DNA of 64,000 nt from Edaphobacter sp. (GTDB taxonomy: Bacteria; Acidobacteriota; Terriglobia; Terriglobales; Acidobacteriaceae). Of this stretch, positions 1 to 9,954 are shown piece by piece. The position numbers and the translations under genes are program-made. The notes under the pieces were generated by a model. That model ran no database searches. It saw only the letters and a list, made by a program, of their open reading frames with translations, and had not been told where the DNA came from. Location of the stretch: contig NZ_JAPWKF010000001.1 of assembly GCF_028283685.1 (NCBI RefSeq), positions 372,001 to 436,000 on the forward strand, in the 5' to 3' direction. The stretch's first letter is position 1; the number at the start of each line of letters is the position of its first letter.

Positions 1-58
1 GCTTTTCGGGGTTCGACAACAGTGTAAGGCGAAGTATGAATTCTTCGCGATTTGTTTT

Positions 59-505
59 TCATTGCCTCTGGGTTTGGATGCGGGTGATTTCCGCGGAGAG
101 CGGTTCTTCCGTTGCCGGGTTTGGAGCAGGTGCGGGGCCGGTTTGTGCTGCCTGGATTCTCTGGGTGGAGCGCAGGTTGGTGGCGGCGATTTGGAGGCCG
201 TAGAGGAGGAGGCCGGCGCGGCGGGCGTCGATGTGGTTGGCGGCGATGCGGGAGAGGAGCTCGCCGAGGGACTCTTCGATGGCTTCGTGGCTGCTGGGGG
301 TGAAGAGGGAGAAGCTGGAGGTGCGGGCGTAACGCTCCTGGGGAGCGACGACGGGGCGGCGGTAGTCGTGGTGGAAGTAACAGAACTGCTCGTTGCGCAT
401 GCGCGGGCTGCCGCAGCGGTGATTGTCGGGGAAGATGTGGTGGCACTGGTGTTTGCTGGCCGGGTTGTCGTTGTTGTGCAGAGCTTCGTTCGGCTGATCG
501 ATCAT
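59..505 (-). CDS. Small Cys/His-rich hypothetical protein (148 aa)
   Basis: I do not recognise a named family. The first third holds closely spaced cysteines and histidines (CHHIFPDNHRCGSPR, then FCYFHH), an arrangement that looks like a small zinc-binding finger. The middle (about residues 70-115) is predicted helical and the C-terminal 30 residues are Ala/Pro-rich and probably disordered. There is no signal peptide, so the protein should be cytoplasmic. The ATG at 505 follows a purine-poor leader (GGGGGGATACC just upstream on the coding strand). It is a single gene with no co-directional neighbour within 500 bases. The clean frame, sensible composition and Cys/His cluster support a real gene; the function is unknown. 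Confidence 0.7.
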   Translation of the reverse strand: MIDQPNEALHNNDNPASKHQCHHIFPDNHRCGSPRMRNEQFCYFHHDYRRPVVAPQERYARTSSFSLFTPSSHEAIEESLGELLSRIAANHIDARRAGLLLYGLQIAATNLRSTQRIQAAQTGPAPAPNPATEEPLSAEITRIQTQRQ

Positions 506-525
506 GGTATCCCCCCTTGTTTCGG

Positions 526-634
526 GTCAAAATATTGAAAATAGATAATTTAGGTCTGGACCTCGGGTGCAGGTTGGTGGCCAAACGGTGGAATGTCTGG
601 GGAATCTTCGTATGATCCAGTCAAAATATTGAAA
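526..634. repeat. 15-bp direct repeat upstream of the 59-505 gene
   Basis: GTCAAAATATTGAAA occurs at 526-540 and again at 620-634, 94 bases apart, just upstream of the minus-strand gene starting at 505. Each copy centres on the palindrome AATATT. The AT-rich copies stand out in GC-rich surroundings and could be paired regulator sites or promoter elements. That role is inference. Confidence 0.45.
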
Positions 635-661
635 TGAAATGGTTTGCTGCGTTAAGTAGAG

Positions 662-690
662 AAGCCCCGGCAGCTGCCGGGGCTTTGTTA
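662..690. terminator. GC-rich perfect hairpin with T-rich tail
   Basis: Positions 662-685 form a 24-base perfect palindrome (arms AAGCCCCGGCAG/CTGCCGGGGCTT), followed on the plus strand by TTTGTTATTT. It has the form of an intrinsic terminator. No plus-strand gene lies just upstream, so its client transcript is unclear. Confidence 0.55.
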
Positions 691-892
691 TTTGCGACTA
701 CTTCTATTTTAGAGAGTTGAGGTGGGAAATATGCCAGTTGAGAGATGTTTGTTTTCGTCTGGCAAGTTTAGTGTTTTGTTTGCGATAGGTGGTTTATTGA
801 AGAATTTGGTTTAATTTGGGGGCTTGACAGGGATTGGTGAGGCTCGCGTCGTCTGTTGTGACTGGCGATTAGTTTTGCCCTTTTGGGGCTTC

Positions 893-1008
893 ACTCCGGC
901 CCTTCGGCGGAGTTGATCGATGTTGGGCTTTGGCACGGCTGAAGTGATTCTCTTAAAGAAGGCGGTTCGAGCTTTGCTCGAATGAACCCACACATGCCTT
1001 CGGCATGT
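893..1008. repeat. Cluster of three short palindromes (REP-like)
   Basis: Three stem-loops follow each other: ACTCCG...CGGAGT (893-913), TTCGAG...CTCGAA (966-982) and ACATGCC-TTCG-GCATGT (992-1008). The last is partly echoed at 1019-1026 (CGGCATGTG). Stem-loops with TTCG loops packed between genes resemble bacterial REP-type repeats. Their spread elsewhere in the genome cannot be judged here. Confidence 0.5.
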
Positions 1009-1066
1009 ATGGGGCACCCGGCATGTGTGCGGCACCTGTCCTGAATTAGAACGAGCAAGCCAATGG

Positions 1067-1615
1067 CTATCTTTTCGGCTCATACCGCATCGCAACCGCG
1101 CCTGAGCTGAGCTCCAGGCGGCTTACGAGCGTCAGGTCGACAGGCTTCGATAGCCCTGCGAACAATGTTGGTCCGTGGCCTGCGAGCCTGGGCTGTACTA
1201 CGAACTCGTACTCATCGATCAGGCCTAGTTCGGCCAGTGCCTGCGGGAGCTTTACGCCTCCGACGAAGAGTCCATTGCCCGGTTGCTGCTTGAGCTGCTG
1301 AACGGCCTTACTGAGATCTCCGCGCAGGAGTTCTGCGTTCCAATCGACTTTGTTGAGGCTGCTGGATACGACGTACTTCTTTGCCGCGTCGATGGTGCGG
1401 GCGAAGGGTTTCATCCATTCGGGCATTGCTCCCGCGGGTAATGGAGACCGCCATGCTGCCTCCATCATCTCGTAAGTTACCCGGCCAAAGAGGAGGGCGT
1501 CGGCCTGCTGGATATTCTCGACTGCGTGACGATGGATGTCTTCGCTGGGCACGATGGCTCGGTGGTCGCAGCATCCGTCGAGTGTGACGTTGATGGAGTA
1601 GCGAAGAGGCCGCAT
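1067..1615 (-). CDS. RibD C-terminal/DHFR-like reductase family protein
   Basis: The protein (182 aa from the ATG at 1615) opens with MRPLRYSINVTLDG and contains ADALLFGRVTYEMM, GDLSKAVQQLKQQPG and GLFVGGVKLPQAL. These blocks are typical of the dihydrofolate-reductase-like RibD_C family (YyaP/YwjB-type), whose members bind NADPH. The substrate is not predictable. An upstream in-frame ATG at 1651 would add 12 residues outside the family's usual start, so 1615 is preferred. It has no signal peptide and should be cytoplasmic. It stands alone, with the globin gene upstream on the same strand 114 bases away. Confidence 0.82.
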   Translation of the reverse strand: MRPLRYSINVTLDGCCDHRAIVPSEDIHRHAVENIQQADALLFGRVTYEMMEAAWRSPLPAGAMPEWMKPFARTIDAAKKYVVSSSLNKVDWNAELLRGDLSKAVQQLKQQPGNGLFVGGVKLPQALAELGLIDEYEFVVQPRLAGHGPTLFAGLSKPVDLTLVSRLELSSGAVAMRYEPKR

Positions 1616-1729
1616 TCGGGAAGGGTAGCGCCGATGGCGAGAGACCAGCAAGGCATCTTTGGCTGCCGGATGGACGACCGGCAGACGCTGATGGCGGTCG
1701 GCGCGCCGTGGTTTAGCTGACCGCGTGGT

Positions 1730-2101
1730 TCAGCTGACCGTGGATCGCTGCAGGGCGATGCCTGCCTTGAAGTTTTCGGCGATGCGCTGGGATTTTGCGA
1801 TGACGGTGGCGGCGTGCGCTGGCCGGAGGACTTCGTGGGCGGTCTCGGCGAAGAGGGCGAGCCAGCGGGAGAAGTGGTCGGGGTCGAGCGGGAGCTGAAG
1901 ATGGGTCATCATGGGGTCGCCTTTGTAGCGGCCGGTGGTGAGCAGGACGGTGGACCAGAAGTCCTTGAGGGTGGCGAGGTGATGGGGCCAGTCACCGACG
2001 ATGGCGTTGAAGATGGGGCCGATGTCGGGATCGAGGCGGACCTTCGAGTAGAAGGTGTCGACGAGGAGGGAGATCTCGGGTTCGGTGATCTTTGAAGACA
2101 T
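1730..2101 (-). CDS. Group 3-like truncated globin
   Basis: This 123-residue protein has the size and pattern of truncated haemoglobins of group III: LVDTFYSKVRLDPDIGPIF at the start, WPHHLATLKDFWSTVLL in the middle (with candidate haem-proximal histidines), and GRYKGDPMMTHLQLPLDPDHFSRWL, the HxxLPL...HF..W signature. Such proteins bind haem and are linked to oxygen, NO or redox chemistry. The specific ligand here is unknown. It has no signal peptide. The ATG at 2101 gives the expected N-terminus. Confidence 0.87.
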   Translation of the reverse strand: MSSKITEPEISLLVDTFYSKVRLDPDIGPIFNAIVGDWPHHLATLKDFWSTVLLTTGRYKGDPMMTHLQLPLDPDHFSRWLALFAETAHEVLRPAHAATVIAKSQRIAENFKAGIALQRSTVS

Positions 2102-2226
2102 GGGGATAGTTTAGGACTGCGGCTCGTGCTTTGTTAATGATAGAGATGCCCGATTGATGACGAGTTTTAGATACGGAGTCGAAGGGCCTGCGGTTGCTTC
2201 TCGATGCGGTTGCTATGCTGGGCTCA

Positions 2227-2543
2227 ATGAATGAGGCGATGTACTACACCTACATTGTGGCCAGCAGGAGTCATAACTTTTATGTGGGTATGACGAGCGA
2301 GATGGAGCTTCGTGTTGAACAGCATAAACAGGGGCGATTCGAAGGGTACTCGAAGAAGTACAACTGCAATCGGCTGGTTTGGTTTGAGCGCATCCCTTTG
2401 TTCAGGATGCGATCGCGCGGGAGAAGCAGTTGAAGGGATGGTCGCGCGCCAAGAAGATCTGGCTGATTGAACGCGAGAATCCGGCCTGGGTGGATTTGAG
2501 TGAGGAGTGGGGGAAGCCGGTGAAGATGTTCGGTGAGGCTTGA
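2227..2543 (+). pseudogene. GIY-YIG domain endonuclease-like gene with a frameshift
   Basis: The 5' part encodes YYTYIVASRSHNFYVGMT, the GIY-YIG nuclease core, and continues through KYNCNRLVWFER. Right after FER, near 2390, the frame must shift by one base to keep the family's C-terminal half (HPFVQDAIAREKQLKGW, then WSRAKKIWLIERENPAW), which ends at the TGA at 2541-2543. A single missing base explains it. Without the shift the frame runs into unrelated residues and stops at 2433. Small single-domain GIY-YIG proteins of about 95-105 residues are common. The rest shows no decay, so this is either a fresh pseudogene or a sequence error. Confidence 0.75.
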
Positions 2544-2577
2544 GGCGTTGGGGAGCCAACGGCAAAAGCAACCGCAG

Positions 2578-2632
2578 GTCCTTCGACTGCGTGGTTCGCA
2601 AAATGCCGCGAACCACTTCGCTCAGGATGACA
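2578..2632. repeat. Intergenic palindromic repeat
   Basis: GTGGTTCGC (2591-2599) and GCGAACCAC (2608-2616) form a perfect 9-bp stem with an 8-base loop. They are flanked by CCTTCGACTGC and TTCGCTCAGGATGAC. The element lies between the GIY-YIG gene and the 3' end of ffh and looks like a mobile-type intergenic repeat unit. Confidence 0.5.
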
Positions 2633-2771
2633 CTTCTGTTACTGCAATTTGTTAGCAAAAAATGGTTGGGAATTTTGGGGTCGCATGTCGAGGTGACCAT
2701 GGAGCCGTTAACGGCGAGCATAGTGGATGGAAGCCGGCGCTGGTTTGATGACCGCGCCTTCGGTGAACCTT

Positions 2772-4157
<1,386 letters not shown>

Positions 4158-4202
4158 GACTGCATCAAGTTTAGCAGTCGGCGGGACCGTCTGGAGGATG
4201 GG

Positions 4203-4487
4203 TTATTGCGGCGGTTTGGGGCTGGAGGCGTGGCGTTCGCGGTTGAGGAAGGTCATGGAGAAGTAGGCGCCGATCCAGGAGCCGGCGGCGGCGAAGCAGA
4301 CGTAGATCCAGTGCTGGGTGTAGCTGATGACGGCGAAGGCTGAGAGCAGATACCAGATGCTGCTATAGGTGGCTGCCGGGACGCGCCGGTGGCTGGCGAC
4401 GGCGGAGTTGAAGAGGACGTAGACGGCGTCGGTGGCGGCGGTGGAGAGGAAGACGCCGAGGGCAAGGGGGAGTTCGATGGACGGCAT
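4203..4487 (-). CDS. Small hypothetical membrane protein (94 aa)
   Basis: Hydrophobicity suggests three membrane segments (about residues 5-25, 42-58 and 61-80), with a short charged cytoplasmic tail (FLNRERHASSPKPPQ). I recognise no named family. The ATG at 4487 has a GGGAGG Shine-Dalgarno site 9 bases upstream on the coding strand. The gene lies directly upstream of ffh on the same strand. That suggests co-transcription but not a shared function. Confidence 0.65.
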   Translation of the reverse strand: MPSIELPLALGVFLSTAATDAVYVLFNSAVASHRRVPAATYSSIWYLLSAFAVISYTQHWIYVCFAAAGSWIGAYFSMTFLNRERHASSPKPPQ

Positions 4488-4638
4488 GATGGAGACCTCC
4501 CGGTCGGGGTGCAGCGATGATACGTGGCGAGTTTCAGCTGAGTTTTCCTCGAGGAGTACAGCGGCGGGTTCTTAGCTAGGTTGGTTCGCAGGGGGAGGGC
4601 GATGGTTCGATGGCGGCCAAACGGAGCATAATCGGGCT

Positions 4639-5583
4639 ATGCAGACATGGGGTCAGGGTACGGGGAACGTCGCGACGATTCGCGAGTACATGACCTATCT
4701 GCGTGTGGAGAAGGGCATGCGACCGGCGACGTGCGAGGCCTACCAGCGCGACCTGGAGCAGTTTGCCGAACATATTGAAAAGCACAACGGCGTGCTGGCG
4801 AGTGCGAGCCAGGACGATGTCAGCAGCTTTATGCAGGGACTGCGGGCCAACGGCGTGGAGTCGCGTTCGATTGCACGGAAGCTGAGCGCTCTGCGCGGCT
4901 TTTATCGCTGGCTGCTGATGGACAAGAAGATTACGCATGATCCGACGGTGAATGTGGAGTCGCCTGCGAGCTGGAAGGTTCTGCCGAAGAGCCTGGCGGA
5001 GTCGGAGATGACGGAGATGCTGGACCGGACGGGCGCGGCGGCGAAGGTGGCTGATGCCGATGGTCTGGCGCTGCGCGATCACGCGATCCTGGAGCTGCTG
5101 TACGCGGGCGGTCTGCGGGTTGCGGAGATCTGCAGTCTGCATGTGGAGGATCTGAACCTCGATTCCGGTCAGGCGCTGGTGCGCGGCAAAGGCGATAAGG
5201 AGCGGATCGTACCGCTGGGACGTACGGCGATCGAGGCGCTGGAGAGATATCTGAAGCTGGGACGGCCGGAGCTGGTGACGGCTGGAATGCAGCGCGCCCT
5301 GTTTCTGAGCGTGCGCGGCAAGCCGTTGACGCGGCAGTGGGTGTGGGAGATGGTGCGGTCTGCTTCGCCGACCGGGACCAAGGCGAGTCCGCACAAGCTG
5401 CGGCACAGCTGCGCGACGCACATGGTGGAGCATGGCGCAGATCTGAGGAGCGTGCAGACGCTGCTGGGTCACGCCGATATCGCGACGACGCAGGTGTATA
5501 CGCATCTTGCGCTGGGCCGGTTGAAGCAGGTGCACCGGATGCATCATCCGCGGGGAAAGCGCCTGTTGCAGGTGGCGGAGTAG
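4639..5583 (+). CDS. xerD: Tyrosine recombinase XerD
   Basis: Site-specific recombinase that, with XerC, resolves chromosome dimers at dif. The N-terminal SAM-like core-binding domain (REYMTYLRVEKGMRPATCEAY) is followed by the catalytic domain: YAGGLRVAEICSL (first Arg), KGDKERIVPLG (Lys), HKLRHSCATHM (His-x-x-Arg), LLGHADIATTQVYTH (His and the Tyr nucleophile). The C-terminal LKQVHRMHHPRG is the XerD-type ending, which separates it from the gene that follows. Length (314 aa) is normal. The stop is followed 3 bases later by the xerC start, so the two are translated from one message. No dif site was seen in the window. Confidence 0.92.
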   Translation: MQTWGQGTGNVATIREYMTYLRVEKGMRPATCEAYQRDLEQFAEHIEKHNGVLASASQDDVSSFMQGLRANGVESRSIARKLSALRGFYRWLLMDKKITHDPTVNVESPASWKVLPKSLAESEMTEMLDRTGAAAKVADADGLALRDHAILELLYAGGLRVAEICSLHVEDLNLDSGQALVRGKGDKERIVPLGRTAIEALERYLKLGRPELVTAGMQRALFLSVRGKPLTRQWVWEMVRSASPTGTKASPHKLRHSCATHMVEHGADLRSVQTLLGHADIATTQVYTHLALGRLKQVHRMHHPRGKRLLQVAE

Positions 5584-5586
5584 GCC

Positions 5587-6579
5587 ATGGCGGAGCGGAG
5601 TGAGTTTGTCGAGCTCGCGGAGCGCTTTCTCTCCATGCTGGCGAACGAGCGCGGGGCGTCGGAGCACACGGTGCGGGCGTATGCGCGCGAGGTCAAAAAC
5701 TTTGCAGTCTACCTGGAAGAGAGCCTGGGCAAGGATGCCGGGGTGAAGGTGGTGGAACATCTGCATATACGGGCCTACCTTGGGGTGCTGTATCAGCGCG
5801 GCCTGACGAAGGCGAGCGCGGCGAGGGCACTGGCCGCGGTGCGGAGCTGGTTCAAGTGGATGGCGAAGGAGCGACTGGTGGAGCAGAATCCTGCGCTGCT
5901 GGTGAGTACGCCAAAGCTGCCGAAGCACCTTCCGCGCGTGCCGAGCGTGGAGGAGGTTAACCGCGTACTGAACTCGCTTGAAGAGAGGCGTTCTGCCGAG
6001 CGAAGTGGCGATAGCGAGCAGGGAACGGCAGATGGCGAGGCGATCGCGTGGCCGGAGCGGGACCGGGTGATCTTCGAGCTGCTGTATGGCTGCGGGATTC
6101 GCAACTCGGAGCTGGTGGGTTTGAACGTGGACAGCGTGCGCTGGGGCGATGACGCCATCCTTGTCCGCGGCAAGGGACGCAAGGAGCGGCTGGTTCCGCT
6201 GGGCGACGAGGCGGCGATTGCGCTACGGACCTATCTTCCGGTCCGGGAGGCCAAGCTGACGGCTTCGGGTAAGGGAGCGCTGGTCCACGAGGGACCGCTG
6301 CTGACGAATCTAAGGATGCGTGGCGATTGCAGGCTAACGACGCGCAGTGTAGGGCGAATCGTGAAGGCGATTGCGCTGAGTCGCGGGCTGGCTGCCGATG
6401 TGCATCCGCATACGCTGCGCCATGCGTTTGGAACGCACATGCTGGAAGAGGGCGCTGACCTGAGAGCGATCCAGGAGATGCTGGGACACGAGCGGCTTTC
6501 GACTACACAACGGTATACGCAGCTGACGGTGGGCCAGGTGCAGCGGGTCTACGACGAGACTCACCCCCGGGCGAAATAG
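5587..6579 (+). CDS. xerC: Tyrosine recombinase XerC
   Basis: Second Xer recombinase, the partner of the preceding gene in dimer resolution. Catalytic landmarks: [13 protein letters not shown] (Arg), [11 protein letters not shown] (Lys), [13 protein letters not shown] (His-x-x-Arg), [15 protein letters not shown] (His and Tyr). The ending [10 protein letters not shown] is the XerC-type C-terminus. At 330 aa it is slightly long because of an insert around residues 134-155 ([17 protein letters not shown]), a hydrophilic linker before the catalytic domain. Its last 77 bases overlap the 3' end of the opposing histidine kinase gene. Confidence 0.92.
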   Translation: MAERSEFVELAERFLSMLANERGASEHTVRAYAREVKNFAVYLEESLGKDAGVKVVEHLHIRAYLGVLYQRGLTKASAARALAAVRSWFKWMAKERLVEQNPALLVSTPKLPKHLPRVPSVEEVNRVLNSLEERRSAERSGDSEQGTADGEAIAWPERDRVIFELLYGCGIRNSELVGLNVDSVRWGDDAILVRGKGRKERLVPLGDEAAIALRTYLPVREAKLTASGKGALVHEGPLLTNLRMRGDCRLTTRSVGRIVKAIALSRGLAADVHPHTLRHAFGTHMLEEGADLRAIQEMLGHERLSTTQRYTQLTVGQVQRVYDETHPRAK

Positions 6580-7861
6580 CAGCATTCGCGTGCGGCAGAG
6601 GGGAATTGCCTTCACCGGAGGACCCAGGCCCGCCGGGCGGGACGGTCTTTCCGTTGTCGCCGGACCAGCCGGCAGACGCTTCGACTCCGTAGGGAAGAAA
6701 GATGGAAAAGACGGTGCCATGCCGCTCGGCGGTCTGGGAGCTGCGTAAGGCGATGTGGCCGCCGTGCCGCGCGATGATCTGCTGGGTGACCCATAGACCG
6801 AGGCCAGTCCCGGTGGTCCCCTTGGTGGTGTAGAAGGGCTCGAAGACCTGGCGCATGGTGTTGCCGCTCATGCCGACGCCGGTGTCGGCGACGGTAAACC
6901 AGATGCCGTGCTCTACGGAGTGAGTGTCGGTACCGGGACGGATACGCAGGAGGAGGCGGCCCTGTCCGGGCATGGAGTCAAGCGCATTGGTGACGAGATT
7001 GACGAGGACCTGACGCATCTCTCCCTGATGACAGAGAAGGGGAGGAACGGGCTGATAGCTGGTCTCGACGGCGACGTGGGAGACGATGAGCCGGCCGGCG
7101 TGGAGGGCGATGGCGCTCTCCATGATCTCGGAGATCTGGCAGATGGTGGGGCCGGGGGCTCCGCGAAAGAAGCCGAGAGTCTGCGAGGCGATGTGCGAGA
7201 CGCGCATGAGCTCGTTCTGGGCGAGGTTGAGATAGTGGCGGCCGACTTCGGAGAGGCTCTCCTGCTGGAGAAGGAAGAGGAGATTGGTGATGGCCTCAAG
7301 GGGATTGTTGATCTCGTGGGCGATGCTGGCGGTGAGGCGGCCTGCCAGGGCGAGCTTGTCGGCGTTGCGGAGCGACTGCTCGGCGCGGCGCATGGAGGTG
7401 ATGTCGCGGGCGACCTTGGAGGCGCCGATGATCTTTCCCGAGGCGTCGCGCACGGGGGAGACGGTCAGGGAGACGAGGATGTCGGAGCCATCCTTGTGAC
7501 GGCGGAGGGTCTCATAGTGCTCGACGCGTTTACCGCGGCGAATGGTTTCGAGAACGGTGGCGGGGTCTTCGATGGCGCTCTCGGTGCCGAGGTCGGAGGT
7601 GAAGTGTCCGATCATTTCGGATGCCGAGTAGCCGAAGATGTGCTCGGCGCCCTTGTTCCAACTGGTGATGCGGCCTTCGAGGGTACTGCTGATGATGGCG
7701 TCGTCTGAGGATTCAACGATTGCAGCCAGCAGGGCGGAGGCCTCTTCGTGAGAGTTGATGCCGGCTCCGATGCCGATTTCTGTAGATGGAGGGTGTTGCG
7801 ATGCCGATGTTCCGGCTGACGCAGGCTGGTCACTCTGCCCCTGTTGCATAGACTCCGTCAC
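6503..7861 (-). CDS. PAS domain sensor histidine kinase
   Basis: Cytoplasmic sensor kinase of 452 aa with no membrane segment. A PAS domain occupies about residues 40-160 ([28 protein letters not shown]; then a PAC region, [17 protein letters not shown]). Next come the dimerisation/phosphoacceptor helix [13 protein letters not shown] (His182) and the ATPase with N box [11 protein letters not shown]1 VADTGVGM and G2 [11 protein letters not shown]. The last 60 residues are Gly/Pro/Ser-rich and probably disordered; part of that tail is read from DNA shared with xerC. The GTG start at 7861 has GGGAGG five bases upstream. No response regulator is adjacent on its strand, so it is an orphan kinase by position. 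Confidence 0.88.
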   Translation of the reverse strand: MTESMQQGQSDQPASAGTSASQHPPSTEIGIGAGINSHEEASALLAAIVESSDDAIISSTLEGRITSWNKGAEHIFGYSASEMIGHFTSDLGTESAIEDPATVLETIRRGKRVEHYETLRRHKDGSDILVSLTVSPVRDASGKIIGASKVARDITSMRRAEQSLRNADKLALAGRLTASIAHEINNPLEAITNLLFLLQQESLSEVGRHYLNLAQNELMRVSHIASQTLGFFRGAPGPTICQISEIMESAIALHAGRLIVSHVAVETSYQPVPPLLCHQGEMRQVLVNLVTNALDSMPGQGRLLLRIRPGTDTHSVEHGIWFTVADTGVGMSGNTMRQVFEPFYTTKGTTGTGLGLWVTQQIIARHGGHIALRSSQTAERHGTVFSIFLPYGVEASAGWSGDNGKTVPPGGPGSSGEGNSPLPHANAAISPGGESRRRPAAPGPPSAAYTVV

Positions 7862-7964
7862 GACTGCCTCCCTGCGCGTTAGGATGCAGTTTTTCCGGCC
7901 GCGGCTAGATGACGCGCAAATTAGCTGTTGCAGCTGCCGATTCGGGGAGAATGACGTAAGTGGA

Positions 7965-8291
7965 CTAGTAGCGTGGGATGCCGGGATCTATGAAGCGTGA
8001 CCAGCGATCGATGCCGCCTGCCAGGGACTGCGCATGGTCGAAACCCTGATCGCGGAGCCACATGGTGACGGAGAGCGAGCGGGCGCCGTGGTGACAGAGA
8101 ACGACGATGGGCTGGTCGGGGTCGAGCTCCTGGTGGGCACGGGAGGGAATATCTCCCATGGGCATGAGGGTGGAACCGGGAATATTTGCCAACTCCGCCT
8201 CCCATGGTTCGCGAACGTCTAAGAGGAGGGGAGCGCTGTCCTGCTTACGAAGCTGCTGGTAGGCTTCGGCCGTAATCTCTGGATCGAGCAT
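7965..8291 (-). CDS. Single-domain rhodanese-like protein
   Basis: 108 residues forming one rhodanese fold: LLLDVREPWEAELANIPGS (the DVR/PxE signature), then the active-site loop VVLCHHGARS with the catalytic cysteine, then LAGGIDRWS. Such proteins carry persulfide sulfur. The acceptor is unknown. It has no signal peptide. The loop CHHGARS is the form common in GlpE/PspE-like proteins. It lies upstream of the PAS kinase on the same strand with a 103-base gap. Confidence 0.9.
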   Translation of the reverse strand: MLDPEITAEAYQQLRKQDSAPLLLDVREPWEAELANIPGSTLMPMGDIPSRAHQELDPDQPIVVLCHHGARSLSVTMWLRDQGFDHAQSLAGGIDRWSRFIDPGIPRY

Positions 8292-8485
8292 GAGATAAGG
8301 ATACCGTGGAGTCCGGAGGGAGCGAAAGCGGGAGGGTGCGGCGTGGGAGCCTGGTTCCGGCGATGGGCCGCAGGCATTGTCAAAGGGGTGTCTAATCGGT
8401 TTCCCCGGCGGTACACTTTAACTTTAAGGAGCATCGTAGTAGGCACCGGCCACTCACAGCTTCTCAGGGGAAAGCAGGACAGGAT

Positions 8486-9952
8486 TTGGAGAAGGTTTTA
8501 ATCGTCGAGGATGAAGTACATGCACGAACGGGCCTGACCGAGCTGATCGAGAGCTGGGGCTATCGGGCCGAGGGTGCGGCGGACGGCGTGGAGGGCCTGG
8601 AGAAGGTCCAGAGCTGGAAGCCGTCGATCGTCGTGACCGATTTGAAGATGCCGCGCATGGACGGGATGGAGATGCTGCGCCGGCTGGCCGATCTCCCGGA
8701 GCGCATGGCGGTGGTCATGATGACGGCGCAGGGATCGATTGAATCGGCGGTGGAGGCGATGCGGACCGGAGCGTTCGACTATGTTCCGAAGCCGGTGGAC
8801 CCGATGCGGCTGCGTATGATTCTGCAAAACGCCGCGCTGCAGCACGATACCGATTCGGATACGGAGTTTGAGGCCAAGAAGCGGAAGCAGCGGGATACCG
8901 GAATGCTGGGGCCGCTGGTGGGAACGTCACAGCGGATGAAGCAGATCTTCTCCCTGATTGAGCGGGTGGCTCCGTCGAACGTCAGCGTGCTGGTGACGGG
9001 CGAGAGCGGCACGGGTAAGGAGCTGGTGGCGCGCGCTCTGCATGAGCTGAGTTCGCGGCGGAACAAGCCGTTTGTGGCAGTCAACTGCGCGGCTATTCCG
9101 GAGACGCTGATCGAGAGTGAGATCTTCGGCCATGAGAAGGGAGCCTTTACGGGCGCCGTGGAGCGCCGGGCGGGCTGCTTTGAGCTGGCGGAAGAGGGCA
9201 CCCTGCTGCTGGACGAGATCGGCGAGATGCCGGCGGCGACCCAGGCGAAGCTGCTGCGGGTGCTGGAAGACAGGAAGCTGCGCCGGCTGGGCTCCAAGGT
9301 GGAGACGCCGGTTGACGTGCGGGTGGTGGCGGCGACGAATAAAGATCCCGAAATTGCTGTGGCAGCAGGCGAGCTGCGTGGGGATCTGTACTACCGGTTG
9401 AACGTGTTCAATATCCAGATGCCGCCGCTGCGGGAGCATACGGAGGACATTGCGGCGATCGCGCAGAAGATGATCAGCGACATGAATGAGCGGCATAACT
9501 GCACGGTGACCGGCATAAAAGACAGCCTGCTGAAGCGGCTGGAGGAGTATGTGTGGCCGGGCAATGTCCGCGAGCTGCGCAATGCGATTGAGCGCGCGAC
9601 GATCCTGGCGGGCGGTGGTCTGTTGGGGATTGAACATCTGCCTCCGAACTTCGGCGAGGCGGGGTCGTTCCCGGTGATGACGAAGAGTGGAAGGTTTGCT
9701 GCTCCCGGCGAGGGTCAGGAGAGCAATGGCGGCGTCCGCGTCAAGGAGATGGATCGCTACCTGGAAGACAAAAATACGGTACGCGTCGAGGTGGGAACGA
9801 CCGTGGACGAGGCAGAGCGGCAGCTGATTCTGAAGACGCTGCTGTCGACGCACAACAACAAGACGAAAGCGGCCGAGATTCTCGGTATCAGTTCGAAGAC
9901 GCTGCAGAATAAGCTGAAGGAATATTCGAATAACGCTTCCGCGGTGGAATAG
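8486..9952 (+). CDS. Sigma-54-dependent response regulator (NtrC family)
   Basis: Transcription activator for sigma-54 promoters. The receiver domain spans residues 1-120 with phosphoacceptor Asp52 (VVTDLKMPRMDG). The AAA+ domain has Walker A GESGTGKE (172-179), the sigma-54-contacting GAFTGA loop (219-224), LLLDEIGEMP (Walker B) and WPGNVRELRNAIERA. The C-terminus is a Fis-type helix-turn-helix, TKAAEILGISSKTLQNKLKEY. All parts needed for activity are present. The start is TTG at 8486, with AGGACAGGA just before it. The gene is followed 2 bases after its stop by a membrane sensor kinase, its evident partner. Target promoters are unknown; one sigma-54-type site lies at 51423-51438. Confidence 0.93.
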   Translation: MEKVLIVEDEVHARTGLTELIESWGYRAEGAADGVEGLEKVQSWKPSIVVTDLKMPRMDGMEMLRRLADLPERMAVVMMTAQGSIESAVEAMRTGAFDYVPKPVDPMRLRMILQNAALQHDTDSDTEFEAKKRKQRDTGMLGPLVGTSQRMKQIFSLIERVAPSNVSVLVTGESGTGKELVARALHELSSRRNKPFVAVNCAAIPETLIESEIFGHEKGAFTGAVERRAGCFELAEEGTLLLDEIGEMPAATQAKLLRVLEDRKLRRLGSKVETPVDVRVVAATNKDPEIAVAAGELRGDLYYRLNVFNIQMPPLREHTEDIAAIAQKMISDMNERHNCTVTGIKDSLLKRLEEYVWPGNVRELRNAIERATILAGGGLLGIEHLPPNFGEAGSFPVMTKSGRFAAPGEGQESNGGVRVKEMDRYLEDKNTVRVEVGTTVDEAERQLILKTLLSTHNNKTKAAEILGISSKTLQNKLKEYSNNASAVE

Positions 9953-9954
9953 CC

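Larger units (their letters stand above)
506..1066. other. Intergenic stretch with hairpins and a direct repeat, no convincing gene
   Basis: This 560-base gap holds a 15-base direct repeat, a perfect GC-rich hairpin at 662-685, and a run of three small stem-loops from 893 to 1008. A 94-codon frame on the minus strand (811-1095) crosses these stem-loops and encodes a duplicated PHTCR motif that simply reflects the repeat DNA. I do not accept it as a gene. Confidence 0.6.

Noticed and set aside
823..851. TTGACA at 823-828 as a -35 box
   Set aside because: No -10 at 16-18 bases and no plus-strand gene follows.
811..1095. 94-codon minus-strand frame with a repeated PHTCR motif
   Set aside because: The repeat comes from the intergenic palindromes; no ribosome site, no domain, overlaps the reductase-like gene's end.
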